From contig CAVQXT010000004.1 of assembly GCA_963717945.1 (NCBI GenBank), forward strand, positions 62,001-126,000: a stretch of 64,000 bases of DNA, read 5' to 3'. A program made the translations under genes and the position numbers. Source of the stretch: FEN-299 sp963717945. GTDB lineage: Bacteria > Acidobacteriota > Vicinamibacteria > Vicinamibacterales > Fen-181. The notes below the pieces were generated by a model that was not told the DNA's origin, made no database searches, and was given only the letters and a program-made list of their open reading frames with translations. Shown here piece by piece: positions 57,180 through 64,000 of this stretch. Position 1 is the stretch's first letter; every line of letters begins with the position of its first letter.

Positions 57180-58132
57180 AACTGCCATCGATCCTCACCA
57201 CGCCGCCGCCCTCCGCGGCCCTCCATATCGGGCCGGGCCTCGTGTCGGCGGTCGCCTTCGCGCGGCAGGGCGGCGTGGCGGTCGTGACGGCGCACGCGTC
57301 GGAGCCGCTTCGGCCGGGCGCGGTGACGCCGCTCCTGGCCGGCCCGAACATCGCGGATCGGGCCGGCGTCGGCCGCGCGGTGTCGAACGTGCTCGGGCAG
57401 CTCGGCGGGCGGCACCGCCGGCTCGCCCTGGTCCTGCCCGATGCCGTGGCCAAGGTGTCGCTCGTCCGCCTGAGCACCGTGCCCCCCCACGCCCAGGACC
57501 GCGAGCAGCTGATCCGATGGCACGTCCGCAAGTCGGCCCCGTTTCCGATCGAGGAGGCCCAGGTGGCCTGCTCGGCCGGCGCGGCGCTCGCCGACGGCGG
57601 CCGCGAGTTCGTGGTGGCGATCGCGCGGCGGGCCGCGGTCCGCGAATACGAGAGCGTGTGCGAGGAGGCCGGCGCGCACGCCGGGTGGGTGGACCTCGCC
57701 ACCCTCAGCCTCGTCAACGCGGTGCTGGCCTCTGCCAGGGCCGTGCAGGGGGACTGGCTCGTCGTGCACGTGAGTCCGGGCTCGGAGAGCATCGCGATCC
57801 TCCGAAACGGCGACCTGATCTTCTTCAGGACGCGCGTCGAGGGCAGCGACGACACGCTGGCCGACCTCGTGCACCAGACCGCGATGTACTACGAGGACCG
57901 GCTGGAGGGGCGCGGGTTTGCCCGCGTGCTCATCACCGGCGGCGACGGCGCGCCGGCCGGCGGGTTCGACGAGGTGCGCCGGCAGGTGGACGCGCGACTC
58001 GGCGTGAGCACCGAGACGGTGGACCCGCGGCGGATCGTGCGGTTCGACGACCGGGTCGAGGCGGGCCCGGCCGCGTTGAACACGTTGGCCCCTCTCATCG
58101 GCGTGGCCGCCGGCGCGGGCGCGGGCGTGTAG
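57176..58132 (+). CDS. PilM-like actin-fold pilus assembly protein
   Basis: A 318-residue protein with the order of actin-fold segments seen in PilM/GspL cytoplasmic domains: AALHIGPGLVSAVAFARQGG (phosphate 1), LALVLPDAVAKVSLVRLSTVP, REQLIRWHVRKSAPFPIEEAQV (the PilM-typical KSAPFPIEE stretch), AGWVDLATLSLVNAVLASAR, and WLVVHVSPGSESIAIL with RVLITGGDGAPAG. It would bind the N-terminus of the PilN-like protein encoded next. Its ATG overlaps the stop of the ATPase gene. Confidence 0.85.
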
Positions 58133-58136
58133 CGGA

Positions 58137-58763
58137 ATGCAAATGCTGCACACGAACCTCTCGACCCGACCGTTTTACAACGAGCGCGCGGCGCAGATCG
58201 CGCTCGGCGCCGCCGTCCTGCTGGTGGTCGCGTTCACCGTCTTCAACATCGTGGACTGGCGGTCGCTTTCCGTCCGGCACGCCGAGCTGCTCGGAAGAGT
58301 GGGCGGCGACGAGCGTGCGGCGGCGACGATGCGGGCCAGCGCCGAGCGCGAGCGCCGGAATCTGGACCGGGCCGAGCTCGATCGGGTGGCCGCCGCGGCG
58401 CGCGAGGCGAACGGGCTGATCGACCGGCGCGTGTTCTCGTGGTCCGGCCTGCTGGACGGCCTCGAGTCGACCGTGCCGCCCTACGTGCGGGTCGTGTCGA
58501 TTCGGCCCGCGTCGAGCCAGGAAGGCCACCTGATGGTCGCCATGGTCGCGGTGGGCCGGCGCGCCGAGGATATCCAGCAGTTCGTGGACCGGCTCGAGGC
58601 CGCCGGCCTGTTCCGCGACCTGGTGTCACGCACCGAAACGACGAACCCCGAGGGGCTGCTCGAAGTCGTGCTCGAAGGGCGTTACCTGTCGGGCGCGGCG
58701 GCCAAGCCGACCGCCGCGGCCAAGGCGGCCGCGGCGACCGTTCCCTCAGGACGGAAGGACTGA
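58137..58763 (+). CDS. PilN-like pilus assembly protein
   Basis: A 208-residue bitopic protein. The short cytoplasmic N-terminus MLHTNLSTRPFYNER matches the PilN motif (NLxxxPFxNxR) that docks into PilM. One membrane helix follows (AQIALGAAVLLVVAFTVFNIV, residues ~19-39), then a coiled coil (~45-95) and a small ferredoxin-like domain (YVRVVSIRPASSQEGHLMVAMVAVGR). The C-terminus is Ala/Lys-rich. It lies 4 bp after pilM. Confidence 0.82.
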   Translation: MQMLHTNLSTRPFYNERAAQIALGAAVLLVVAFTVFNIVDWRSLSVRHAELLGRVGGDERAAATMRASAERERRNLDRAELDRVAAAAREANGLIDRRVFSWSGLLDGLESTVPPYVRVVSIRPASSQEGHLMVAMVAVGRRAEDIQQFVDRLEAAGLFRDLVSRTETTNPEGLLEVVLEGRYLSGAAAKPTAAAKAAAATVPSGRKD

Positions 58764-58771
58764 CCACCGTG

Positions 58772-59335
58772 ATGCGACGCGTTGTCACCGAGCATCGGCG
58801 GTTCGTCGGCGTGCTGCTGGTGGCCCTGGCGGCCAACGTGGCCGTTTACGCGGGCGTGATCTACCCCCTGGCCTCGCGCGTCGCCGACGCGGACAATCGT
58901 GCCGCGCTCGCGGCGCGCTCGCGGCAGGAGGCGCGGCGCGAGTTGGACGCCGCCGCCGGCGTCGCCAGGAGCCGCGAGAGGGCGGAGGCCGGGCTCCTGA
59001 CCTTCTACCACGACGTGTTGCCGGCCAACCTGGACGCCGCGCACAAGCTGACTTACCTCGACCTCGCCGTGCGCGCCCGGCAGAACAACCTTACCGTGGT
59101 GCGCAGGACCGAGTCGCCGGGCCATCAGCGGGGCAGCGGCTTCGGCAGCCTGGAGATCGGCCTGGTCCTCGAAGGTCGATACGAGGACATGCGGCGGTTC
59201 ATCTTCGGCCTCGAGAAGGCCCCGGGGTTCCTGATCATCGACGATCTGACCATCGACGCGGGGCGCTCGGAAGGGTTGCTGGTGCTGAGCGTGAGGCTGT
59301 CGACGTATTACCGGGTGCCTGACAATGCCAGCTAG
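58772..59335 (+). CDS. PilO-like pilus assembly protein
   Basis: A 187-residue protein. One membrane helix (FVGVLLVALAANVAVYAGVIYPLA, residues ~11-34) is followed by a coiled coil and a ferredoxin-like domain (LTYLDLAVRARQNNLTVVRR; LEIGLVLEGRYEDMRRFIFGLEKAPGFLIIDDLTI), as in PilO/GspM. It pairs with the PilN-like protein in the periplasm. The start may be the GTG at 58769 or the ATG at 58772. It overlaps the next gene by 11 bp. Confidence 0.8.
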   Translation: MRRVVTEHRRFVGVLLVALAANVAVYAGVIYPLASRVADADNRAALAARSRQEARRELDAAAGVARSRERAEAGLLTFYHDVLPANLDAAHKLTYLDLAVRARQNNLTVVRRTESPGHQRGSGFGSLEIGLVLEGRYEDMRRFIFGLEKAPGFLIIDDLTIDAGRSEGLLVLSVRLSTYYRVPDNAS

Positions 59336-59888
59336 GACTCCTGCCAAGGAATTGATCGCGCTGGCGGCACTGCTCGTGGTCCTGGCGGCGGTCGTCGGCT
59401 GGCAGGTCCGGAACACGGGCGCCACTGGGGTGAGCGGCTCCCTGGCGCAAGTCAGGCCCGAGTCCGCGAGGGTGGCGGCGGCGCGCGATCGTGCCGCCGC
59501 CGTGCCCGAGTTGCGTCTCGCGGACCTGAAGGCGCTGGCCGCCATGCAGGCCCCGCGCCTCAGCCGCAACCCGTTCCGCGAGCAGCCGCCGCCCCCGCCG
59601 GTCCTGCCCGGCCGATCCGGGCCTGGCGGCCTGGCGGCCTTCATCGGGCCGCAGCAGCCGCCGCCCCCGCCCCCGCCCCCGCCGATCACGCTCAAGCTGG
59701 TGGCGATCGTGCGGGGCTCCGGTCGGCCGATCGTCGGGCTGGCCACCGCGGACGGACGGGACGTCTTCTACGGCCGCGAGGGAGACATCGTCGAGGGGCG
59801 CTACCGGATCATCAAGGTCAACGTCGAGAGCATCGATATTTCCTACGTGGACGGACGCGGGCAGCGGCGCATCGGCCTGACGGGATGA
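59325..59888 (+). CDS. PilP/GspC-like periplasmic connector
   Basis: A 187-residue protein: a membrane helix at residues ~9-25 (LIALAALLVVLAAVVGWQV), an Ala-rich stalk, a Pro-run linker (PPPPPPPPP) and a compact C-terminal beta domain (ITLKLVAIVRGSGRPIVGLATADGRDVFYGREGDIVEGRYRIIKVNVESIDISY). This is the PilP/GspC HR-domain pattern that links the PilNO complex to the secretin. No signal-peptidase II site is visible. Position between PilO and the secretin supports the call. Confidence 0.78.
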   Translation: MPARTPAKELIALAALLVVLAAVVGWQVRNTGATGVSGSLAQVRPESARVAAARDRAAAVPELRLADLKALAAMQAPRLSRNPFREQPPPPPVLPGRSGPGGLAAFIGPQQPPPPPPPPPITLKLVAIVRGSGRPIVGLATADGRDVFYGREGDIVEGRYRIIKVNVESIDISYVDGRGQRRIGLTG

Positions 59889-59949
59889 CCCGGGGCGCCG
59901 CGGTCGCAGGGACAGACAGCCGCCGCGATGGAGCGATTGGAGGCCTGGC

Positions 59950-62478
59950 TTGAAAGCGGATCTCTGGAAAACAGCAGCGCTGGTGCTGGCCGTCGTGGCC
60001 GTGGCAGGGTGCGCCGCCGGCCGCGCGTACAGTCGGGCCGAAAAAGCCGCGCGCGCGGGCGACTGGGACGCGGCCGTGCAGTATTACACGCAGGCGCTGC
60101 AGGCGGAACCCGATTCTGCCGTCTACAAGATCGGCCTCGAGCGGGCGCAGCTGGCGGCCTCGCGCGGCCACCTCGACAAGGCCCGTGAGCTCGAAGCCAA
60201 GGGCGATCTCGAGGGCGCCGTCGGCGAGTATCAGCGGGCCGCGACGTTCGACCCGTCCAACCGCCAGGCGGCCTCGAAGGCCGCGGAGCTGGACCAGAAA
60301 CTGCGGGAGCGCACGGAAGCCGCCCGGCCGAAGCCGCAGATCGAGCAGATGAAGGAGCGCGCGAGACAGGCCACCGAACCCCTGCTCAACCCGGCCTCCC
60401 GCACGCCGCTGGTCTTCACCTTCGCCGCCGGGATCTCCGCCAGGCAGGTCCTCGACTTTCTCGCCCAGGCCACCGGCATCAACGTCCTCTTCGAAAATGC
60501 CTTCACCGAGACGACCATCAAGTCCCCGATCCGCCTCGACGGCGTGACGCTCGAACAGGCGCTGAACCTGGTGATGACCTCGAGCAACCTGTTCTACAAG
60601 GTGCTCAACCCGAAGACCATCCTGGTGATTCCGGACCAGCCGCAGCTGCGGCTCAAGTACGAGGACCAGGTCATCCAGACCTTCTACCTCTCCAACGCCG
60701 ACGCGCAGGCGATGCAGACGCTGCTCAACGGCCTGCTCGTCGCGACGACCCAGCAGCCGAGCCGGCCGCAGATCATGTTCAACAAGGACGCCAACGCCAT
60801 CACCATCCGGGGCTCCGCGTCGATAGTGGCGATCGCCGGCCGGATCATCGAGAACAACGACAAGCCGCGCGCTGAAGTGGTCATCGACGTCGAGATCCTC
60901 GAAGTGAACCGGACGCGCATCAAGACGTACGGCCTCAATCTCTCCAACTACCAGATCGGTCTCCAGTTCTCTCCCGAGGGGGCCCCGGCGACCGGAACGA
61001 ACGCGACCAGCACCGGCCAGTTCAACCTGAACACGCTCCTGCACGGGGTCAACTCGTCCGACTTCTACGCGTCGGTGCCGCAGGCGGTGGTGAAGTTCCT
61101 CGAGGCGGACTCGCAGACCAAGCTGATCGCGAAGCCGTCGCTGCGGGGGGCCGAGGGCAAGAAGCTCACGGCGAATCTCGGCGACCAGATCCCGGTGCCG
61201 TCGACCACCTTCTTGCCGATCGTGGGGGGCGGGCCCACGCAGAACCCGCTGACGTCGTTCAGTTACAAGGACGTCGGCGTCAACGTCGAAGTGACGCCGC
61301 GGGTCACGCTCGAGGGCGACATCATCCTCGAGCTCTCCGTCGAGAGCAGCACCAAGGGGAGCGACGTCAACGTTGCCGGGCAGAACCTGCCAGCGTTCGG
61401 GTCACGCAAGGTGACGACGACGATGCGGCTGCGCGACGGGGAATCGAACCTGCTCGCCGGCCTGCTGCGCGACGACGAGCGGAAGTCGCTCGCCGGGTTC
61501 CCGGGCGGGATTCACGTGCCGATCATCAAGGACCTCTTCTCGGCCAACGACAGCCAGGTCTCCCAGACCGACATCGTGATGCTGCTGACACCGCACATCG
61601 TTCGCTCGCAGGGGATCACGGAGCGGAACCTGCAAGGCATCTACATCGGTTCGGCGCAGAATCCGGTGATCGGCGGGGCTCCGCCGCTGCTCGCGTCCAC
61701 AGGCGACACGACCGAGCGGCCGGCTGCGGCCCAGCCGACAGGGCCCCCGATCTCGACGCAGCCGTACGGCTCGCCCGGCGCGGCGGTCGTGAGCGGCGCG
61801 CCGGCCGGCGCCCCGACGCCGCAGGGAACGCCCGTCGTGCCGCCCGGAGCGTCGCCGATACCGGGCACCGTCATGATGCCTCCGCCCACCCAGCCCCCGG
61901 CTCAGCCGCCTGCCCCGGCGGCCCCGCCGGTGCAAACGCCCGCGCAGCAGGCCGCCCAACCGGTGGCCGCCGCGCCGCCGCCGGCCCAGGGGGCCCAGCC
62001 GACGGGTGCGCCCGCGGCGGCGCCGCCGGCCGAGCAGCCCGCGGCTGCGGCCCAGCCGGCGTCGGGCCTGAACCAGGTGCTCGTCGCGGTGCCCGGTGCC
62101 GACTGGCGCGTGGGGCAGGGCCCGTACACGGTGGCGCTGTCGGGCGTAAATCTCACGCGTCTCTCGACGATCAGCCTGACGCTGACCTATAACCCCGCGG
62201 CGCTGAAGGTCCGGTCGCTGCAGGAGGGTAGTTTCATGCGGTCGGGCGTGCCGACGACCGCCTTCGCGCACCAGGAGGACCTGGCGGCCGGCCGCATCGA
62301 CCTGACGATCACCAGGAGCGGTGACGTCGTCGGGGCGAGCGGTTCCGGAACGCTGGCCGCCGTCATCTTCGAGGCGGTCGCGCCGGGCCCGGTGAGCTTC
62401 CGCCTGAGCGGCGTCGCCAGCGGTCCGGCGGGAACGGTGCCGCTGCAATTCACGCCGGCGGCTGTGACGGTGAAGTGA
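59950..62478 (+). CDS. Secretin (GspD/PilQ) with N-terminal TPR and C-terminal cohesin-like domain
   Basis: An 842-residue lipoprotein (AALVLAVVAVAGCAAG lipobox). Residues ~25-115 form TPR-like repeats (AARAGDWDAAVQYYTQALQAEPDS; EAKGDLEGAVGEYQRAATFDPSN). Secretin N-domains cover ~150-345 (FTFAAGISARQVLDFLAQATGINVLFE). The secretin pore spans ~375-555 (VVKFLEADSQTKLIAKPSLRG, VGVNVEVTPRV, TDIVMLLTPHIVRS). A Pro/Ala linker runs ~580-700, and a cohesin-like beta domain ~705-840 (LSTISLTLTYNPAALKVRSLQEGSFM). The TTG start at 59950 is set by GGAGG 6 nt upstream and the lipoprotein signal right behind it. It forms the outer-membrane channel of the system. Confidence 0.92.
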   Translation: MKADLWKTAALVLAVVAVAGCAAGRAYSRAEKAARAGDWDAAVQYYTQALQAEPDSAVYKIGLERAQLAASRGHLDKARELEAKGDLEGAVGEYQRAATFDPSNRQAASKAAELDQKLRERTEAARPKPQIEQMKERARQATEPLLNPASRTPLVFTFAAGISARQVLDFLAQATGINVLFENAFTETTIKSPIRLDGVTLEQALNLVMTSSNLFYKVLNPKTILVIPDQPQLRLKYEDQVIQTFYLSNADAQAMQTLLNGLLVATTQQPSRPQIMFNKDANAITIRGSASIVAIAGRIIENNDKPRAEVVIDVEILEVNRTRIKTYGLNLSNYQIGLQFSPEGAPATGTNATSTGQFNLNTLLHGVNSSDFYASVPQAVVKFLEADSQTKLIAKPSLRGAEGKKLTANLGDQIPVPSTTFLPIVGGGPTQNPLTSFSYKDVGVNVEVTPRVTLEGDIILELSVESSTKGSDVNVAGQNLPAFGSRKVTTTMRLRDGESNLLAGLLRDDERKSLAGFPGGIHVPIIKDLFSANDSQVSQTDIVMLLTPHIVRSQGITERNLQGIYIGSAQNPVIGGAPPLLASTGDTTERPAAAQPTGPPISTQPYGSPGAAVVSGAPAGAPTPQGTPVVPPGASPIPGTVMMPPPTQPPAQPPAPAAPPVQTPAQQAAQPVAAAPPPAQGAQPTGAPAAAPPAEQPAAAAQPASGLNQVLVAVPGADWRVGQGPYTVALSGVNLTRLSTISLTLTYNPAALKVRSLQEGSFMRSGVPTTAFAHQEDLAAGRIDLTITRSGDVVGASGSGTLAAVIFEAVAPGPVSFRLSGVASGPAGTVPLQFTPAAVTVK

Positions 62479-62990
62479 TGAGGTCTGACACGACGCGGCG
62501 GGGGCCGGCCCGGTGGCTCGGCCCCGCCGCGCGATCCGGCTATACGTTCGTGGAACTGGTGGTCGTCAGCGCCCTGCTGCTGATCCTGGCGTCGGCGGTC
62601 CTGCCGCTCGCCAAGGTGTCCATCCAGCGTCAGCGCGAGATCGAACTGCACCGCGCGCTGCGCGAGATGCGCCTCGCGATCGACAAGTACAAGGATGCGG
62701 CCGACCAGGGCCTGATCGGCGGAACCGATCTCAAGGCGGGCGCTGAGGGGTATCCGCCGAGCCTCGAGGTGCTGGTCGAAGGTGTCAGGGTGGTCAACGA
62801 CGCGTCGGGGCGCAAGCTGAAATTCCTGCGCCGGATCCCTGTCGATCCGATGACCAAGAGCACCGACTGGGGCCTGCGCTCGTACCAGGACGACGCGGAC
62901 TCGACGAGCTGGGGCGGGCAGAGCGTCTACGACGTGTACACGAGGAGCGGCGGCACAGCGCTCGACGGCTCGAAGTACAAGGATTGGTGA
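62478..62990 (+). CDS. GspG-like pseudopilin, first copy
   Basis: A 170-residue protein. A long basic leader ends in ARSG, cleaved before YTFVELVVVSALLLILASAVLPLAKV, with Glu5 present (FVE instead of LIE). The body has GspG-like features: IDKYKDAADQGLIGG, YPPSLEVLVEGV, RRIPVDPMTKSTDWGLRSY and YDVYTRSGGTALDGSKYKDW, the last matching the calcium-site end of major pseudopilins. The ATG at 62478 overlaps the secretin stop (TGATG); a GTG lies three bases earlier. Confidence 0.88.
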   Translation: MRSDTTRRGPARWLGPAARSGYTFVELVVVSALLLILASAVLPLAKVSIQRQREIELHRALREMRLAIDKYKDAADQGLIGGTDLKAGAEGYPPSLEVLVEGVRVVNDASGRKLKFLRRIPVDPMTKSTDWGLRSYQDDADSTSWGGQSVYDVYTRSGGTALDGSKYKDW

Positions 62991-62995
62991 TCCCG

Positions 62996-63412
62996 ATGCA
63001 GCCATTCGCCTCGCTGAGGCGGCGTCGTTCCTCGGGCGGCTTCACGCTCATCGAGCTGATGGTGGTGTGCGCCTTGATTTCCGTGCTCGCGGGCATGGCC
63101 GTCGTCCAGTACCGGGACTCCGTGAAGCGAACCAAGGAGGCGGTGCTGAGCGAAGACCTGTTCAGGATGCGCGACGCGATCGACCAGTATTATGCGGACA
63201 AGGCCAAGTACCCGGCCAGCCTCGACGTGCTGGTGACCGACGGTTACCTCAGGCTGGTTCCCAAGGATCCGATCACCGATAAGACGGACACGTGGCAGAC
63301 GGTGCCCTCCGAGCCGGACCCCGCCGATCCCATCGCGGAGCTCGGCATCGTCGACGTCAAGAGCGGGGCCCCGGGGACCTCGCTCGACGGTCGGCCCTAC
63401 GCCGAGTTCTAG
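62996..63412 (+). CDS. GspG-like pseudopilin, second copy
   Basis: A 138-residue protein. A basic leader ends in SSGG, followed by FTLIELMVVCALISVLAGMAVVQY with a perfect G-FTLIE cleavage motif. The body YYADKAKYPASLDVLVTDGYLRLVPKDPITDKTDTWQTV and the end GTSLDGRPYAEF are GspG-type. Several starts are possible (TTG 62984, GTG 62987, ATG 62996); the ATG gives a normal leader length and has GGTGA 5 nt upstream. It is the paralogue of the preceding gene; both probably form the pseudopilus of this operon. Confidence 0.88.
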   Translation: MQPFASLRRRRSSGGFTLIELMVVCALISVLAGMAVVQYRDSVKRTKEAVLSEDLFRMRDAIDQYYADKAKYPASLDVLVTDGYLRLVPKDPITDKTDTWQTVPSEPDPADPIAELGIVDVKSGAPGTSLDGRPYAEF

Positions 63413-63471
63413 CGAGGCGCGCCTCACTTGACCCATTTGCAGCGACTCTGGCCCGTCAAGGCGTCCACGCC

Positions 63472-64000
63472 ATGAAGGGGTCGTCCGCGTCCAGGAACAG
63501 GAAGCCTGCCGGCACGCCGGTCAGCACGTCGATGCCGCGCGCGAGCCGCACCGGCCTCCTGCTCGTCGTCGCCATCCTGGCAATCACGGCGTACGTCTAC
63601 TGGCCGGTCCGGGGCTACGATTTCGTCTCGCTGGACGATTCGGTATACGTGACCGCCAACCCGTTCCTCCGCGGCGGCCTCGCATGGCCGGCGGTTTCCG
63701 GAGCGCTGACGTCCACCTACGCCCACTTCTGGCACCCGCTGACGCTGCTGTCGCTCATGCTGGACGCCGCGGTGTCAGGCATGGGTCCCGGGCCCTTCCA
63801 TGTCACCAACCTGCTGCTGCACCTCGGCAGCACGCTTCTGCTGTTCCTCGCCCTCCGGCGGATGACCGGCGCGTCGGGACGTTCGGCCTTCGTCACCGCG
63901 CTGTTCGCGCTGCACCCGCTGCACGTCGAATCGGTCGCGTGGATCGCCGAGCGGAAGGACGTGCTCAGCACCTTCTTCTGGATGCTGACGATGTGGGCGT
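63472..64000 (+). CDS. TMTC-like multi-spanning membrane protein, N-terminal part (cut by window edge)
   Basis: The frame starts with ATG at 63472 and is still open at the last base (176 residues). After a basic N-terminus comes a helix (GLLLVVAILAITAYVYWPV), then the luminal loop with acidic pair FVSLDDSVYVTANPFLRGGL typical of GT-C mannosyltransferase-like proteins. FHVTNLLLHLGSTLLLFLAL and ALHPLHVESVAWIAERKDVLSTFFWMLTM follow. The HPLHVESVAWIAERKDVL stretch is the hallmark of TMTC-like/DUF1736 proteins that usually carry C-terminal TPRs, here beyond the window. A role in protein O-glycosylation is likely but unproven. Confidence 0.83.
   Translation, partial: MKGSSASRNRKPAGTPVSTSMPRASRTGLLLVVAILAITAYVYWPVRGYDFVSLDDSVYVTANPFLRGGLAWPAVSGALTSTYAHFWHPLTLLSLMLDAAVSGMGPGPFHVTNLLLHLGSTLLLFLALRRMTGASGRSAFVTALFALHPLHVESVAWIAERKDVLSTFFWMLTMWA

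Overview
This window reads as part of a GC-rich, free-living bacterial chromosome. I infer Acidobacteriota, most likely a Vicinamibacteria-type lineage. The grounds are a large ADOP/MacB-like permease paired with a PadR repressor, a sigma-54-type regulator with an altered GAFTGA loop, several peptidase and pilus genes of acidobacterial flavour, and many short heptamer-repeat arrays and hairpin elements between genes. No rRNA or tRNA gene was recognised. The one clear RNA gene is RNase P RNA. The gene content is mostly housekeeping: there is no prophage, integron, classical IS or CRISPR array.

Layout. 1-1507: end of a cytochrome c maturation cluster (ccmB end, ccmC, CcmD-like). 1501-2050: a four-helix-bundle (S23/IVS-type) gene bracketed by inverted heptamer arrays. 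2090-5146: ADOP permease and PadR regulator. 5398-7927: aroA-aroK-metallophosphoesterase on the minus strand. 8138-13522: RsbW-type anti-sigma factor, inositol-phosphatase-like enzyme, outer-membrane barrel protein and three membrane proteins. 13752-24023: a long plus-strand housekeeping run (ttcA, dtd, dapF, radC, larC, metG, tatD, polyprenyl synthase, ligA). 24161-26175: NtrC-family regulator and RNase P RNA. 26299-34179: SDR epimerase, S9 peptidase, ComEA, FimT/GspH pseudopilin, PilZ protein, sigma-54-type regulator and two unrecognised envelope proteins. 34375-38696: glycine cleavage system gcvT-gcvH-gcvPA-gcvPB. 38718-42809: class IV aminotransferase, Asp/Glu racemase, NAD(P)HX repair enzyme and tsaE. 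42910-48373: guaB, secA and an M23 peptidase on the minus strand. 48610-54082: Mut7-C protein, ComM-like ATPase and two lytic transglycosylases. 54223-63412: a type IV pilus/type II secretion-like operon (F, E, M, N, O, P, secretin, two pseudopilins). 63472-end: start of a multi-spanning TMTC-like protein.

How it fits together. The late operon encodes an envelope machine: inner-membrane platform, extension ATPase, PilMNOP alignment complex, a secretin with an unusual TPR and cohesin-like architecture, and GspG-like pseudopilins. Two lytic transglycosylases lie immediately upstream and could open the wall for it. ComEA, FimT/GspH and PilZ form a second pilus/competence-related cluster.

Most unusual signal. 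Phased 7-bp repeats occur at eight intergenic sites with different consensus heptamers. Several start exactly at a stop codon, and three sites are inverted pairs. One pair encloses the four-helix-bundle gene, so the set looks like one possibly autonomous element plus gene-less relatives. Separate 73-78 bp perfect hairpins lie just upstream of three genes. Two further points deserve checking: a DapF whose first catalytic cysteine is serine, and a single-base frameshift in metG.
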